Source of the DNA: JAWLCA01 sp050485905
GTDB lineage: Bacteria > Pseudomonadota > Alphaproteobacteria > Rhodobacterales > Rhodobacteraceae
Assembly: GCA_050485905.1 (NCBI GenBank)
Contig: JBJHCH010000154.1
Coordinates: 1-6,723 of the forward strand
DNA length: 6,723 nt
Direction: 5' to 3'
Position numbers and translations under genes: made by a program. The notes below the pieces were generated by a model. It had not been told where the DNA came from. It saw only the letters and a program-made list of their open reading frames with translations, and did no database searches. Positions 6,098 to 6,723 of this stretch are shown here, piece after piece (positions within the stretch are counted from its first letter, which is position 1; every line of letters begins with the position of its first letter).

Positions 6098-6723
6098 TCA
6101 GGGAACGACGCCCCCCGTGGCCCCCGTCACATCGTCCGCCGCCCGGCGGACCAGCGCCCCAACGCGGTCGGCATCGGCGAGTGAGATTCGGAACGCGGGC
6201 CCGGAGATCGACAGGCCGGCGACAGGCTCGCCGTGTGCGTTGAAGATCGGGGCGGCGATGCAACGCATGCCGGCAGCGCGTTCCTGATCGTCGATGGCGT
6301 AGCCGCGATCGCGGGTCCGGGCCAGGTCATCTAGCAATGCGGCAATGTCGGTGAGCGATTCCGGCGTGAAGCCCGGCATTCCGGTCGTCGTCACGATCCG
6401 GCGCACCCGGCCCTCAGGATACCAGGCCAGCAGCGCCTTGCCGATGCCGGAGACGTGCATCGGGCTTTTCGTGCCGGGCGGAAAGAAGGCGCGGATCGCT
6501 TCGTGCGTTTCGACCTGCGTCAAGAACAGAACCTCGTCCTGGCTTTCCACGCCCAGGTTCGCGGTCTCGCCGGTGGCGCGCATCAACTCCTGCATTGCGG
6601 CGCGCGCGCGGTCGGCGACATGGGTGCGGCGCAGGAAGGCGGAACCGATCCGCCACGCGCCCGCGCCGACATGCCAGAGTTGCCCCGCCGCCTCGACCTC
6701 GACGATGTGATGGGCCTGCAGGG
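6098..6723 (-). CDS. IclR-family transcriptional regulator, 5' end outside the window (AllR/BhcR-like candidate)
   Basis: The open frame continues to the right edge, so the gene is cut there: about 207 C-terminal residues are present and most of the N-terminal helix-turn-helix is missing. The visible part begins at the wing and linker (HHIVEVEAAGQLWHVGAG, then AWRIGSAFLRR), followed by the IclR effector domain. This contains TGETANLGVE, VLFLTQVETHEAIRAFFPPG, HVSGIGKALLA, RDRGYAIDDQERAAGMRCIA, APIFNAHGEPVAGLSISGP and a C-terminal helix. An internal ATG at 6593-6595 is not the start, because conserved family sequence lies upstream of it. Asp (6290-6292), Cys (6260-6262) and two Ser (6209-6211, 6203-6205) are spaced like the glyoxylate-contacting residues I recall for E. 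coli AllR. This suggests a small-ketoacid ligand, for example as in BhcR of Paracoccus. The target genes are probably to the right of the window. The family assignment is firm; the ligand is inference. Confidence 0.9.
   Translation of the reverse strand, partial: LQAHHIVEVEAAGQLWHVGAGAWRIGSAFLRRTHVADRARAAMQELMRATGETANLGVESQDEVLFLTQVETHEAIRAFFPPGTKSPMHVSGIGKALLAWYPEGRVRRIVTTTGMPGFTPESLTDIAALLDDLARTRDRGYAIDDQERAAGMRCIAAPIFNAHGEPVAGLSISGPAFRISLADADRVGALVRRAADDVTGATGGVVP

Noticed and set aside
6599..6611. CG dinucleotide run
   Set aside because: It lies in the coding frame of the IclR gene as Arg/Ala codons and is ordinary for this GC content.

Overview
The window is GC-rich bacterial chromosome with dense genes and no mobile elements. 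It looks alphaproteobacterial, most likely Rhodobacterales (Paracoccus/Roseobacter-like). This placement is an inference from the 41-residue zinc-less type of ribosomal protein L36, the CCA-encoding tRNA, the FAD/GcvT fusion dehydrogenase and the general protein character. No sequence search was possible.

Left block (1-1202, minus strand, read right to left): aroQ (type II 3-dehydroquinate dehydratase), then coxG (SRPBCC accessory protein of aerobic CO dehydrogenase-type enzymes), then the first 29 codons of a coxS-like [2Fe-2S] subunit gene that runs off the left edge. coxG and coxS are only 29 bases apart and probably form one operon that continues outside the window with the molybdenum and FAD subunits.

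Centre (1379-3877, plus strand): a large two-part enzyme of the dimethylglycine/sarcosine dehydrogenase family, with an N-terminal FAD oxidase domain and C-terminal GcvT-type folate domains. It is divergent from aroQ across a 176-base gap that holds two inverted repeats. Its stop codon overlaps that of the next, convergent gene by four bases (CTAG).

Right-centre (3874-5625, minus strand): an operon of an N-formylglutamate amidohydrolase family protein followed 12 bases later by a GT8-like glycosyltransferase-fold protein with a GTG start. A promoter candidate precedes it.

Right block (5764-6723): tRNA-Val(GAC) and rpmJ (L36) on the plus strand, closed by a strong rho-independent terminator. 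Beyond it lies a minus-strand IclR-family regulator gene whose 5' end is outside the window. Its effector domain carries the Asp/Cys/Ser/Ser pattern I associate with glyoxylate-binding AllR-type regulators.

How the genes fit together: the dehydrogenase (N-demethylation, C1 units and glycine), the formylglutamate hydrolase (formate release), the CO dehydrogenase-type pair and a possible glyoxylate-sensing regulator share a one-/two-carbon theme. They lie in separate transcription units, so this is only a loose inference. I see no clear evidence of a wholly new system; the most interesting points are active-site and regulatory details in otherwise recognisable genes.
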